Assembly: GCA_024220525.1 (NCBI GenBank)
Contig: JAMYWO010000123.1
Location: forward strand, 43,984-64,245
Direction of reading: 5' to 3'
DNA: 20,262 nucleotides
DNA from: Cochliopodium minus
Taxonomy: Eukaryota; Discosea; Himatismenida; Cochliopodiidae
Part shown: positions 9,077 to 19,032 of the stretch, piece by piece
Numbering within the stretch: the stretch's first letter is position 1
How the letters are laid out: the number at the start of each line of letters is the position of its first letter
Program-made: the position numbers and the translations under genes
The notes under the pieces: generated by a model
Databases searched by the model: none
Seen by the model: only the letters and a program-made list of their open reading frames with translations
What the model was told of the DNA's origin: nothing

Positions 9077-10419
9077 TCAAAATTTAGGGAAGAGATTTTG
9101 TTCAACAAAGTAATTCATGATTTCTTCAAAATGTTCTTTCTTGAGAGTAGGATGATCATAAGTGAAACCTTCACCTTCAATAGCAGAACCATCAATGGAA
9201 AGAGCATTATTCTTGATGAGTTCAGGATCAACATAAGGGGAAAGAGGAGTGGAGGTGATTCCTGATTTCTTGCAGAGTTCAGACCAAGGTTTAAGATGTT
9301 TTTCGTTAGCAGTTTCAGCGATAGTTTTCAAACCAACAGCCTTTGCACCAGAGGAGAGCATCTTACCATAGAATCCAGTTTTAATTTTAAACAAATCTTC
9401 GAGAATAGTATTAATTTTTCCTTGATCGGTGTTATTTTTATCTGCGAGATTGAAGATAGATCCAGACTTTGCCTTTGTTGCAGAGAACCACATTGCTTTA
9501 CATACATCCAAGACATGGACAGTATTCATTTGAAGTTCTGCAGTCCAGAGATTCTTTAATTTTTCATCGAGAAATTTATATACAGCACCTACAATAATAC
9601 GAGGAGCAATTCCATATGTATCACCAGGTCCATAAACAACAGCTATTAATGAAGGAAAAAAAAAAGTAAATATCAAATTAATTTAGTAAAAAATAAATTT
9701 ATATTTGAAATTCATATTCTTTCAATATACTTATTAATTTTTTATTACCTGGTCTAAGAATTACATAATCAAGCTTGGTAGTTTTGAGGAGTTCTTCAGC
9801 TTGTTGTTTGTAAGTTGCAAGATTGGTCCATGGTTTAATCTTATCACCTTCTTTTGATGGCTATATTGAAATATAAAAAGGAAAATTAAAAAAATCTTTT
9901 TTATTTGGTGATATATTCAATTATTTATTCACTGTATAAATTATTTATATTTTTAATGATATGTTAAATACATTTTAAAAGGAGGATAATAAATTTTTTT
10001 TTTACTTTGGAACCTGCATCGTATACTTGAGCAGTGGATACTTCAATCCATCTTTTTACTTTAATTTTAATTGCTTCATCAGTACATTTTTTGAGAACAT
10101 CGAGAACCTTCTCTTTATATACTTCTTCAGTTTGTCCATATTTGGTTTCAGCAGCAAGATTGAATACATAATCCCAAGATTCTCCTTCAGTAGCAAAGCA
10201 TTTTTCAATACTTTGTGGACTGCAAAGATTTGCTTGTTTGGTTGTTACTCTGCTATCTGCGAATGCCTTTTTGTGTGCTTCACTGAAGAATGCCAAACTT
10301 GTTGGGAGTTTATCCAAAACTCTAATTTCTGATGCCAAATCTTTATCAACAAGATATTTAACCAAATTTCTTCCAATAAATCCTACCCCTCCAAGAACTA
10401 ATACTTTTGGTTTACTCAT
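9077..10419 (-). CDS. Extended SDR (NAD-dependent epimerase/dehydratase family), atypical active site
   Basis: Three exons: 10419-10006, 9860-9749 and 9642-9077; 1092 nt, 363 aa. The N-terminus MSKPKVLVLGGVGFIGRN has the Rossmann G-x-x-G-x-x-G motif. NLAAETKYGQ and the strand IEVSTAQVYD (catalytic-type Ser/Thr) follow, then ATYKQQAEELL and YVILRPAVVYGPGD, all in the order of extended SDRs such as sugar-nucleotide epimerases and 3-beta-HSD-like enzymes. The usual Y-x3-K is not met: aligning the Lys four before the conserved Glu puts Leu, not Tyr, at the catalytic position. There is no signal peptide or TM, so it is probably cytosolic. Substrate unknown. The gene is convergent with the one at 7670-8915, with a gap of 161 bp. 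Confidence 0.85.
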
Positions 10420-11144
10420 CCTACGAAATTAAAAATTTAAATTTATAAAAATAATTATTTTTTTTATTATTATTAATTGGTGATATTTGATTTTAAAAAA
10501 ATTTAGGGATATGTAAATTTTACATTTTCAATTCATTTTTTTTTGTAATAAAAAATGTAAATAATTTTAATAATGTTTCGTATTCTAAAAGATATAGGTG
10601 AAATAAAGTATTTTTTTTTGTAAGATTTTATATTTTACCTTTTATTAAAAATAAATTTATTTGATTTTTTTTTTTATTTATAATTTTTTTATTAATTTTT
10701 TTATATTTTTTTATTGTAATCAAATTTTTTTTTTTTAAAAAAGGGATCAAATATCAGTATGATGGATGGGAAATCGATCAACATTTTGCTTGTATTTCTT
10801 AATTTTTATTATTCTCAATAAAAAAATAAAAAAAAAAAAATATATCAGTATCAATTTTATTTTCTTAAAGATGATCTCATATTCATGCATTCAAATCAAT
10901 AATCTAATGTGGAAATATATAATCTGATATTTCCATTTTTGCTTGTTAGATAAAAAATAGGGAATTGAAAAATATGAAATTGATCAATGAATAACCAAAT
11001 TTTTCGAGTTGATCTTTCAACATGAGTGAATTAAAATTTATCTATAACCAAGATTCTACGAATTGGACTGTGATAAAACAAAAATAGATTTTATTCAAAG
11101 AATAGAACATTCAAATAGGCCATTTAGATTATTTTAAAAATGAA
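10420..11144. other. 725-bp spacer upstream of the SDR gene
   Basis: No coding exon seen on either strand. It is A/T-rich with long T tracts (10611-10735), one A tract and a slightly less biased part (10741-11100). It should contain the SDR promoter and the acyltransferase 3' end. A perfect 8-bp inverted repeat with an 8-nt loop is at 10911-10934. Confidence 0.5.
10911..10934. repeat. Small inverted repeat (8-bp arms)
   Basis: Arms GGAAATAT and ATATTTCC flank an 8-nt loop, about 210 bases past the stop of the acyltransferase gene. No function can be assigned. Confidence 0.4.
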
Positions 11145-13858
11145 TCAAAAAATCTCCTCCAAACCTTTGATGATGTTGTAGGGATCATCGATCTGACGAA
11201 CATGATAAATTCTGCGCTTGTATTTGAAGATGCTATTGTTGGAAGAAAGATCCTCCTTCTCATCAATGAGATCCTCCTGAGAGATAACACGATCCTTCCA
11301 AAACTCTTCACCCATCTTAGGACCTAACTCCTCAATAGTTTCTCTCACCTCTTTCTTCAAATTTTTTCTAATTTCTTTAATCTCTCTGCAAATTAGAGGA
11401 AAGTCTTTTTTGAGAAGGCGCTTGGCTAAGGGTAAGGTCGAATTCCACACGTTGAACTCTTCTTCCATAATTTTGATGCTAGCGTAGGAGCAGAGCGGGA
11501 GGAAGAGGGCAAACAGAATCGCAATTTTCCAGCCGAAAACGATCATGCAAATCAAAGTGTACAACACCATGAACAAAGGTATCAAAACTTTTTGAAAGCA
11601 AAAAAAAAAATAGTAAAGAATAGCAAAGAAAATTTATTTAATACTCAAAAATTTGGGGTAAATATTAAAACTTTTAAAAGTTGAAAGGTTTTAAAATGAT
11701 TTACCCAAACCTGTCATGACCTTATAACTTGCAATCACATCATTTCCTCTGATTTTTACTGAAGAGTTTTGGAGGGATATCTTTGCCTTTTTTTGTGCAA
11801 AAGGTCTTGCGATGGCGGCAATAGGAAACAAGAGGATGTTTCCTATCGTAATAAATGTAAATCAAGAGAAATATTAAAAAATTTTAAATGTGAAAAAAAA
11901 AATATTCAAAAAATTTTACCTGGAAAAGAAATTATCAGTAAAAAAAGAAAATACAACATCCTTGGCACTATGAGCCAGACTGAAGTGTCATTCAAAGTTT
12001 TGACTTGGTTGTCGTTGAGACCGTACTTTTTCAAGTGTTGTCCGTACGTGGAAACTTTTTGAGCCATTTCTTTGACTTTTGGGAGTTCTTGCATTTGGAT
12101 AAATCCTTTAATCAACCTTTGTTGCAATCTCAAAAACTCTTCTGCAGGTAAACTAAAAAAAAAATGAGTTGTTGTTTAATGAAATTGTTATTTAATTAAA
12201 ATCTTAATTAAAAAATGAAAATTTTTTTTTCAAATCGTTGTTAAATGAGTTGTTGTATATGAAATTAAAATTTTTTTTACAAAATGAAAATTTTTTTTGA
12301 AAAAATTAAAAATAGTTTAAAAAAATTTTAAAAATATTACTTTTTGTTTTCTGGTTGGTATAATTTTCTTGTAAGTTGCGCGATTTGCATGACTTTGTAG
12401 TCAGGATAATTGACGATGACGTTTAACAGTCCTTCTTCAATCAAAGCCAATAATTTCCCGCACGCTTCTCTTTTGTTGCTTTGGTAGAGTGAAACGAGTT
12501 CTTGGGGTATCACTATAGGACTTCCAAATTGAACTAAGACATGACTAAAAAAAATTATTTTTTTATTTTAATAATTTTTTATTTTTATACTATTTTTTTT
12601 ATTATTTATTTTTATTATTTACCTTCTGAATCTATGACCTTGAAAGTAATTTAAACCACATGGAACAATTGTTATTTTGCATTTTGGATCTTTGTTCATT
12701 GCACCAAGAGCCATGAGAGTTACTCCTGCCTTGAGTGGTAATAAATGGGGTCTGTCATGTGACCCACCTTTTAATTCGAAAATAAAAAATATTTAAATAA
12801 AATTTAAATAAAAATTGAAAATTTACCTTCTGGAAAAATTCCAATGCTATTTTTAATTTTAACAAAAGAAATATTGGATATATGGGATTTAAAATAGTTT
12901 TTTCTTTACTTCTTTTTTTCACAAAGTCTTTCCCATACTGTTTTGTAAACTTCTGTATGGTCAATGTGTGGATAAATCTTTTTTTTTTTTTGTTAATTAA
13001 AACTGAATTAATGTAAAATTAAAACTTAATACCTTAAACTTTGTTTTTTTTGTTATTGGGTTATCAAAAGGGGTTTTCACTTTGATTTGTGTATCAGATA
13101 TGATTTCCAACACAGTAGGAGTTTCAGAAGATCCATCAATAAAAATCGACTCGTTTACTTTAACTTGACTTAGGAACTGAGTTTCTTCTCCTGTTATAAT
13201 TCCGTCTTCATAACTCACTATCATTCCGATTCCTTTTAACAAATTATTTAAAAAACATTAATTTTTGTAGAAATAAAAAGAACCTCTTTTAGCGTAGTCT
13301 TGTGGTCTTGACACTGGTATTGCTCTCTTTAAAGGTTTTTTTTGTTTTAAAATTTCCATTTTTAATTTATTTCTCTTATAATTACCATTATCTGTTTTAT
13401 GAATTGAAATTAAAATTTTAATTCAAATTTCTTAATATTAATTTATTTTTACTTTTGCAAAATCTCCAACAAGCGACATATCGTATGATTTCTTTGCTAC
13501 TATGAATCCAACAGGAATATCTAAAGAAGCTGTCAATAATGTTGGATCCTAAATGAAAGAAAAAAATATATGGGAAGAATATAATGGGATATGAGGTGTT
13601 TATTAAGAAAAGTGATTAATATTATTAGTTTTGAGTATAAATATATTTTGAAATCCTCTTTTTCGAAATTTTCTTATCATATTCTTTTTTTGAAAGCAAA
13701 TTTACCAAAAATTGGTTTTGATGATTTCCCACGAATATTATTGGTCCTTCTTTTGGGATATTTTCTTTTCCCATCACTTCAACCCCAGAAAAAAATATCT
13801 TCACTACCAATTTCAAAAGATATTTGCATAACAAGGAAAGTATGGAATGTATTTTCAT
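11145..13858 (-). CDS. Glycerol-3-phosphate / DHAP acyltransferase, fungal Gpt2/Sct1 type
   Basis: Eleven exons, high to low: 13858-13706, 13548-13453, 13326-13284, 13232-13033, 12977-12910, 12846-12827, 12767-12623, 12544-12341, 12152-11920, 11842-11705 and 11587-11145; 1743 nt, 580 aa. It catalyses the first acylation step of phosphatidate synthesis. PlsC motifs are clear: [10 protein letters not shown] (residues 44-53) has the H-x5-D spacing of the Gpt2/Sct1 family instead of H-x4-[21 protein letters not shown] (188-199); then [15 protein letters not shown] and IVPCGLNYF (227-235). C-terminal hydrophobic segments ([34 protein letters not shown] and the next stretch) imply a membrane protein, probably in the ER. 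A 20-nt microexon encodes most of the FPEG motif. It is shorter than the yeast proteins (about 740 aa). The start is divergent from the ankyrin-like gene at 13941. Confidence 0.93.
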
Positions 13859-13940
13859 TTTTTTTAAATTTTTTTTTCACACTTGGACCATCTTTAAAAT
13901 AATTTCAAAGCAAAATAAAAAATATTGTTTGAAACCACAG
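13859..13940. promoter_or_regulatory. 82-bp divergent promoter region
   Basis: The start codons of the acyltransferase (minus, 13858) and the ankyrin-like gene (plus, 13941) are only 82 bases apart, so both promoters must share this A/T-rich spacer or overlap the 5' ends of the genes. No specific box is recognised. Confidence 0.6.
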
Positions 13941-14933
13941 ATGAAAAAATTGTTAAAAATAAAAGCTCCAAACAAATCATATCTCAAATATAGATTTGAT
14001 ATCAAATCATTGAAGAAAATAACAACATTTCATCTTACTAATAATTCGAATATCTTTCTCACAAAATTAAAATACCATTTTGATCAACAACAAAATGAAA
14101 CGATTGAAATCAATCAAATAGTAATACCTGAAAATATATTCAAACTTTTGCGTAATATAGACTTTATAGGAGATGTATTGGAAGAATATGAATTAAAATT
14201 ATCTGATGTGATTATAGATTCATTGAAAAAAGAATATGGGGATATGATATTCAAGATATTAGATCAATACCCAGATAAATTGTTATTTGTGCTTGAAACA
14301 GCGATGATGCACAAAAAGGAAAGAATAAGCAATCAAATTATAAAGAGATATCATTATGATTTGATCTCATCTATGGATGTTCTTTTGGAATTAGCAATAG
14401 AGAATAGATTGTCCCAAACTACCAAATTATTGTTAGAAAATGATTTCAAAGAAGAATTGATTGATGAATCTCTGAATAAGCTGGCAGAAAGAAAAGATGA
14501 AGAGATGTTTAAATTGATCTTATCTTCAAGAAACCCCGATTTGAATGAAAAATTGTTGGTTTCAGTGAAAAAAGAAAATTATCTTTTCGCCAAATTGATC
14601 ATCGATAATGGCGCCAACAATCTCAATGAAGCATTGAACACTGCATGTCAATTTGGATACAAAGATATGATCACCATGCTTTTGATCAGAGGTGCAAATA
14701 ATTTAGAAGAAGCATTTGAATGTTGCTACAAATATAATCATTATGATTGTTTGCCCATTTTCGTTCAACATGGCGTCAAAAAGTTTGTTGTCGATTCTCT
14801 CGTTGAAAAATCTATCGTAAGCAAAAATGTTCCTCTGTTTCGAGTCCTGTGGGGTTTTAGATCAAAGTCTCGTGATAAAAGATATCAATTGGTTGCTCAG
14901 AAATATCGTTTTGATTTAGATGTTTATTTGTGA
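13941..14933 (+). CDS. Ankyrin-like repeat protein (single exon)
   Basis: An intronless 330-aa frame from ATG 13941. The frame is open further upstream, but that would overlap the divergent acyltransferase start and is homopolymer-rich, so I choose the ATG at 13941. Residues 1-47 are strongly basic (MKKLLKIKAPNKSYLKYRF…), compatible with a mitochondrial presequence but without the YSS-type end seen in neighbours. From about 85 to 290 there are degenerate helical repeats, clearest as AKLIIDNGANNLNEAL and TMLLIRGANNLEEAF, an ankyrin-like pattern in which NNLNEAL replaces the usual TPLH. Such repeats mediate protein binding. The following gene encodes a related protein with the same GA-x-N/D-x-x-EA pattern, so the two are tandem paralogues. 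Confidence 0.75.
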   Translation: MKKLLKIKAPNKSYLKYRFDIKSLKKITTFHLTNNSNIFLTKLKYHFDQQQNETIEINQIVIPENIFKLLRNIDFIGDVLEEYELKLSDVIIDSLKKEYGDMIFKILDQYPDKLLFVLETAMMHKKERISNQIIKRYHYDLISSMDVLLELAIENRLSQTTKLLLENDFKEELIDESLNKLAERKDEEMFKLILSSRNPDLNEKLLVSVKKENYLFAKLIIDNGANNLNEALNTACQFGYKDMITMLLIRGANNLEEAFECCYKYNHYDCLPIFVQHGVKKFVVDSLVEKSIVSKNVPLFRVLWGFRSKSRDKRYQLVAQKYRFDLDVYL

Positions 14934-15007
14934 TGGAACGATTATTATTGTGAAATAAAAAATTAAAAAGATTATTTATAAAAAAAATAAAAAATTAAAA
15001 AAAAAAA

Positions 15008-16099
15008 ATGAAATGTTTAACTAAGAAGATACCCAAATATTCTTTAATCAGAAATTATCAATCTAATATCTCGTTCATTAAATATAATAATATTTCTTTA
15101 TTGAGAAAGATCAATCATTTGAAAATTTATACCGTTGAATATAATTATTGTAGAACATATTCCTCCTTCAATAATCAAAATATGTTTGACAAAGATGCTA
15201 ATTTTGATGATGAAGGAGGATATATAGATGAAAATGAAATATTTGAGATGATAAAGAAAGAGAGGAATACAGATATGGAATTATTCTTAAAGAGAAAAGA
15301 TATAGAGATCAATTTTTTGAATAAAATGTAATTATATCTTCTTTTTAATAACATATTTATTCAAATAGATTTTCTCTTTGATATTAATTAGTTTTGAAAA
15401 TATTACTTACATTTGTGAAAATAGGCTTGAAGTATCTACATTAGAAGGAAAAGGTCATATTGTTGAATTATTAGTTGAAAAAGGTAAAACCAAAAAATCA
15501 GTAAATATTTTTATAGTTTAAACAATCTATTAGGAGCATCAAACCTTAACTCAGCATTATCATTAGCAGCACAATATCATTACAAAAAAATTGTAAATTT
15601 TTTGTTAACAAAGGGAGCAGATTTGGAGGCATCTCTTCAAGAACAAGCTAAGAATGGTAACCAAGAAATGGTGGCCGGTCTAATCAAATTTGGAGCCTCT
15701 GATTTTAATGAAGCACTCATAAAAGCATGTGAATCAGGCGCGTTTGCTACTGCTAAAATTTTGATAAGTAACGGTGCTGATAACTTGGATGAAGCTTTTA
15801 AATTAACTTTGAAAAAATCTTATTTTAAATTATCTGCTTTATTAGCAATGAATGGTGTGACAGGTAAAAATAACACTTTTTTTTTAATTTAAATTTTTTT
15901 TTTTTTATTATTTAATTGTCAAGGTTCTCTTGTTGAAAAAGCACTTTTGATCGCTTATAGGAATAACAATAGAGAGTGTCTTAATCACTTGTTAAAACAT
16001 TGTAGGAACTTTTCCAAACTAAAGGAAGAAGCTGTGAAGAAGAGTGATCTCACTTTGCTGACCAAAATTAAAAATATTGAGAATAATCCAAATAATTAA
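15008..16099 (+). CDS. Ankyrin-like repeat protein with a mitochondrial-type presequence
   Basis: Four exons: 15008-15327, 15425-15483, 15534-15863 and 15924-16099; 885 nt, 294 aa. The start is preceded by an A tract (AAAAAAAATG), as in several genes here. Residues 1-53 are rich in K, R, S, N and Y, with a single acidic residue, and end CRTYSSF, a good fit to a cleaved mitochondrial presequence. An acidic linker (DANFDDEGGYIDENE) follows. Ankyrin-like repeats then run to the end: VELLVEKGASNLNSAL, NFLLTKGADLEASL, AGLIKFGASDFNEAL, KILISNGADNLDEAF, ALLAMNGVTGSLVEKAL. It is related to the gene at 13941. Its stop is only 12 bases from the next start codon. Confidence 0.82.
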
Positions 16100-16111
16100 A
16101 AATAAAAAAAA
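16100..16111 (+). promoter_or_regulatory. 12-bp intergenic gap containing AATAAA
   Basis: Between TAA (16097-16099) and ATG (16112-16114) lie only A and one T, including AATAAA at 16101-16106. If that hexamer is the poly(A) signal of the ankyrin-like gene, cleavage would fall inside the coding start of the Sel1 gene, and the Sel1 promoter would lie inside the upstream gene. Confidence 0.55.
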
Positions 16112-18816
16112 ATGAAGGGCATTTTTAAAAGAATCAATTATTCCAAGATCATTCCTTTCAATTGTACAAATAAATTTCGATTTCATAATCTCAAATTTGA
16201 ACATAAAAAATTGAATCTCTTGAAATATACTTTTTTGAGAACCAATTTCAAATCTTATTCCTCCAATATCATTCCAAATGATAATACATCCAATATAGAT
16301 TTGGTTGAACAAGGAATAATGTATGAAAAAGGTGATGGTGTAAAACAATCTTATGAACGTGCTTTGGAGAATTATAGTTTGGCTGCAGAAAGAGGTGATG
16401 CATTAGGATATTTCAGAATGGCCAAATTATACGAAAGGGGACAGTAAAAAAAATAATTTTGATTCATAAAAAATATCATAGATAGATAAAGGATATATAA
16501 AGATAAGTGATCACATGGGAATATTTTTATTACTTATAAAGGAAATATAACAATATTTCAATCAAAATTTGTTAATTAAAATTTGTGTGATTGATAATAT
16601 TAATCAACATATCAAACGATAATATGATAATTTACATTCAATGATCAATTATAAAGTATCTGTTGAGATATAAAAATTGATTCAAATTATTGGCTTGGAT
16701 TAAATTCAAAATCAAATAATTTACATTTTATGATCATTTATAATTCTTTTTTTTTTACTTTTTGATCTTTGATCAGAATATAGATGACATCTTTTCTTAT
16801 TAAAATAATCATTCTTTGAAAAAAAAAAAAAAACCAATAATCTTTTTAACAAAGTGGAACACCAAAAGACATAAATAAAGCATTAGAATTCTACCAAAGA
16901 GCTTCAGACCTAGGATTCCACGGAGCCTTAGATTACATAGCATCACTATACAGATGGGGATTGGTGATACCCGATGACAAAGAAGCAAACTACAAAATTT
17001 CTTTGGAATACTACCAAAAATCATCTAAATATGGCAGCGGAGAAGCCTTTTTTTATATGGGAAACATGTATGAGCATGGGAGAGGTGTTGAGAAAAATAT
17101 GGACAAGTGTGTTCGTTATTACACGGAATCTGCAAAGTTGAATTATCCCAAAGCTTTATATTCCATGGGTCATTTCTATGAAAACGGTGTTGGTAACAAA
17201 ACAATATATTTCTTTAGAAAAAATTAATTTCAATTTTAAAAAAAAATGTTTTAAATTAAGTATTTTATTTTATTTAAAAATAGAAAAATAACAATTTTTT
17301 TTGGATGAAGAAACACAAAATATCTTAAAAATTTACTAATTTATTAAATATTTAAAATTAAATATGTTTATATTATTTAACAAAATAAATTATTTAAAAA
17401 CAATTAGTTTTATCCATTTATTTTTTAAATATTTGTTTTATAGAAGTAGTGAAGGATGTTGAAAAAGCAATTGAATATTATCAAAGAGCGGCTGAAGGTG
17501 GAGTAGGAGGCGCTTGTTTTCGTCTTTCCATGTTGATTCGTGCGAAGGAAATTGATTATTTATTAAAAGCTATCAAATGTGGTCATGACAAAGCAATGAA
17601 AAGGCTTGGAGATCTTTATTTTAAAGGTATAAAAAAAAAAAATTTATTCTTATTTAAAAATTAAGGAAAATATTTTGATACTTTAAAAATAAATTTAAAA
17701 ATAAAAATATAATTTTAAATATAATTTAAAAATAAATAAAAAATCCATTAAATAATGTTAAAGATGAAATTGAATAAATAAAAATAAATATAACACAAAA
17801 ATAAATAAAAACTAAATAAAAAAATAAATAATAAATAATAAAATAATAAATAATAATATTTTTGCATTAAAAGGAGAGGGAGTTTCCCAAAACTACATTG
17901 AAGCAATTAAATATTATGAAATGGCTGCTGAACACAAAAACATCTATGCGCTCCAGTCACTTGCTTTCATTTACTTCAAGGGGATTCATGTCAAGAAGGA
18001 TTTGGTAAAGTCTTTCGAATACAACAGGAGAAGTGCTCTTATGGACAATGATGCTAGTATGTATTTATTGGGAACTTGTTACGAAAGTGGTAATTATTTA
18101 AGAAAATAAATTTAATTTTTTATTTAATTTTTTTAATTTATTTATTTTATTTTACTAATTTCTTTATTTGTTTTTTATCATGTTCAGGGTTTGGAGTTAA
18201 GACAGACCTCAAAAAAGCTTATGAGTGGTATGAAAAAGCAGCTAGTTTAGGAAATAAAGACGCTTTGTTTACTCTTGGATTTTTTAATTGGAGTGGTAAA
18301 GAGACTTTTTTTTAAAAAAAATAATTTTTTTTTTTTGATTTGTTGATTTCTTGATTTATACGAACTTTTCTTATTATTTCTTCATTCAATATTTTTTTTA
18401 TTTAATTTTTTTGTTTAATATTAATTATTAAAAATTTTTTAATTTTTTTAAAAAAAGGAAAATCAGTAGCTAAAGATGAAGCGAGAGCTTTTGAAATCTT
18501 CAAAAAGCTAGCAGATGAGGACCAAAACGTGAGGGCCATGCAAATCGTCGGCACCTTCTACAGAAGAGGTATCACTGTTCCCGTCAACTACCAGCTCTCC
18601 TTTCAATACTTTGATAAGGCGGCAACTTTTGGAGATCCAAAGTCTATTGAGAACCTCGCTTATTTTTATCTTGATGGAAAGTATGTCAAGAAAGATTTGA
18701 CAAAGTCTTTGATGTATTTTGAGAAGGCTTTTGAGCTTGGCATTACTGGTGCTGAGAAGATGATTTCTTTTGTCAAGAAGAAGTTGAAGGAGAACAAAGC
18801 TGTTTTTGATCTTTAA
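16112..18816 (+). CDS. Sel1-like repeat protein with a mitochondrial-type presequence
   Basis: Six exons: 16112-16443, 16855-17192, 17444-17626, 17874-18089, 18188-18295 and 18458-18816; 1536 nt, 511 aa. Residues 1-51 are basic with a single acidic residue and end NFKSYSSN, a likely mitochondrial presequence. About eleven Sel1-like repeats follow (for example EGVSQNYIEAIKYYEMAAEH, FGVKTDLKKAYEWYEKAASL), closing with a Lys-rich helix and …AVFDL. Exons 3-5 are 183, 216 and 108 nt, all phase 1 to phase 1; exons 4 and 5 hold exactly two and one repeats. Two AATAAA hexamers follow the stop (18821 and 18835). Solenoids of this kind act as adaptors; the partner is unknown. It is paralogous to the Sel1 gene pieces at both window ends, with the same 216-108 exon pattern. 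Confidence 0.9.
16627..16654. repeat. Imperfect direct repeat in the longest intron, copy 1
   Basis: About 28 bases (ATAATTTACATTCAATGATC…) recur at 16716-16743 with a few changes. Both lie in the 411-nt first intron of the Sel1 gene, which is longer and less homopolymeric than the other introns and contains no open frame of note. Confidence 0.6.
16716..16743. repeat. Imperfect direct repeat in the longest intron, copy 2
   Basis: Second copy (ATAATTTACATTTTATGATC…) of the repeat at 16627-16654. It could mark an old insertion or a local duplication; no function assigned. Confidence 0.6.
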
Positions 18817-19032
18817 AGACAATAAAAAAATAAGAATAAAATTAATTTAATTATTTTATTTTTTAATTATTTATTAATTTTTTTTATTTTTAATTATTAT
18901 AAATTTATTTTTGAATAAATTTTCTCATAAAATCAAACATATATGTGAAGAAAAACTTCAAATATTGTATTTGGTTGACAAAAAGATATATCAAACATTT
19001 TTTGTAACAAAGATAATTGAAATAAAAAAAAA

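Noticed and set aside
13824-13940. Extension of the ankyrin-like frame upstream to 13824
   Set aside because: It overlaps the acyltransferase start on the other strand and encodes a homopolymer-derived F/K stretch; the ATG at 13941 gives a sensible basic N-terminus.
13941-16099. Ankyrin-like genes as a viral insertion
   Set aside because: The repeat style resembles that of large amoeba viruses, but introns, a mitochondrial presequence and base composition equal to neighbours fit host genes; no capsid, polymerase or other viral gene is present.
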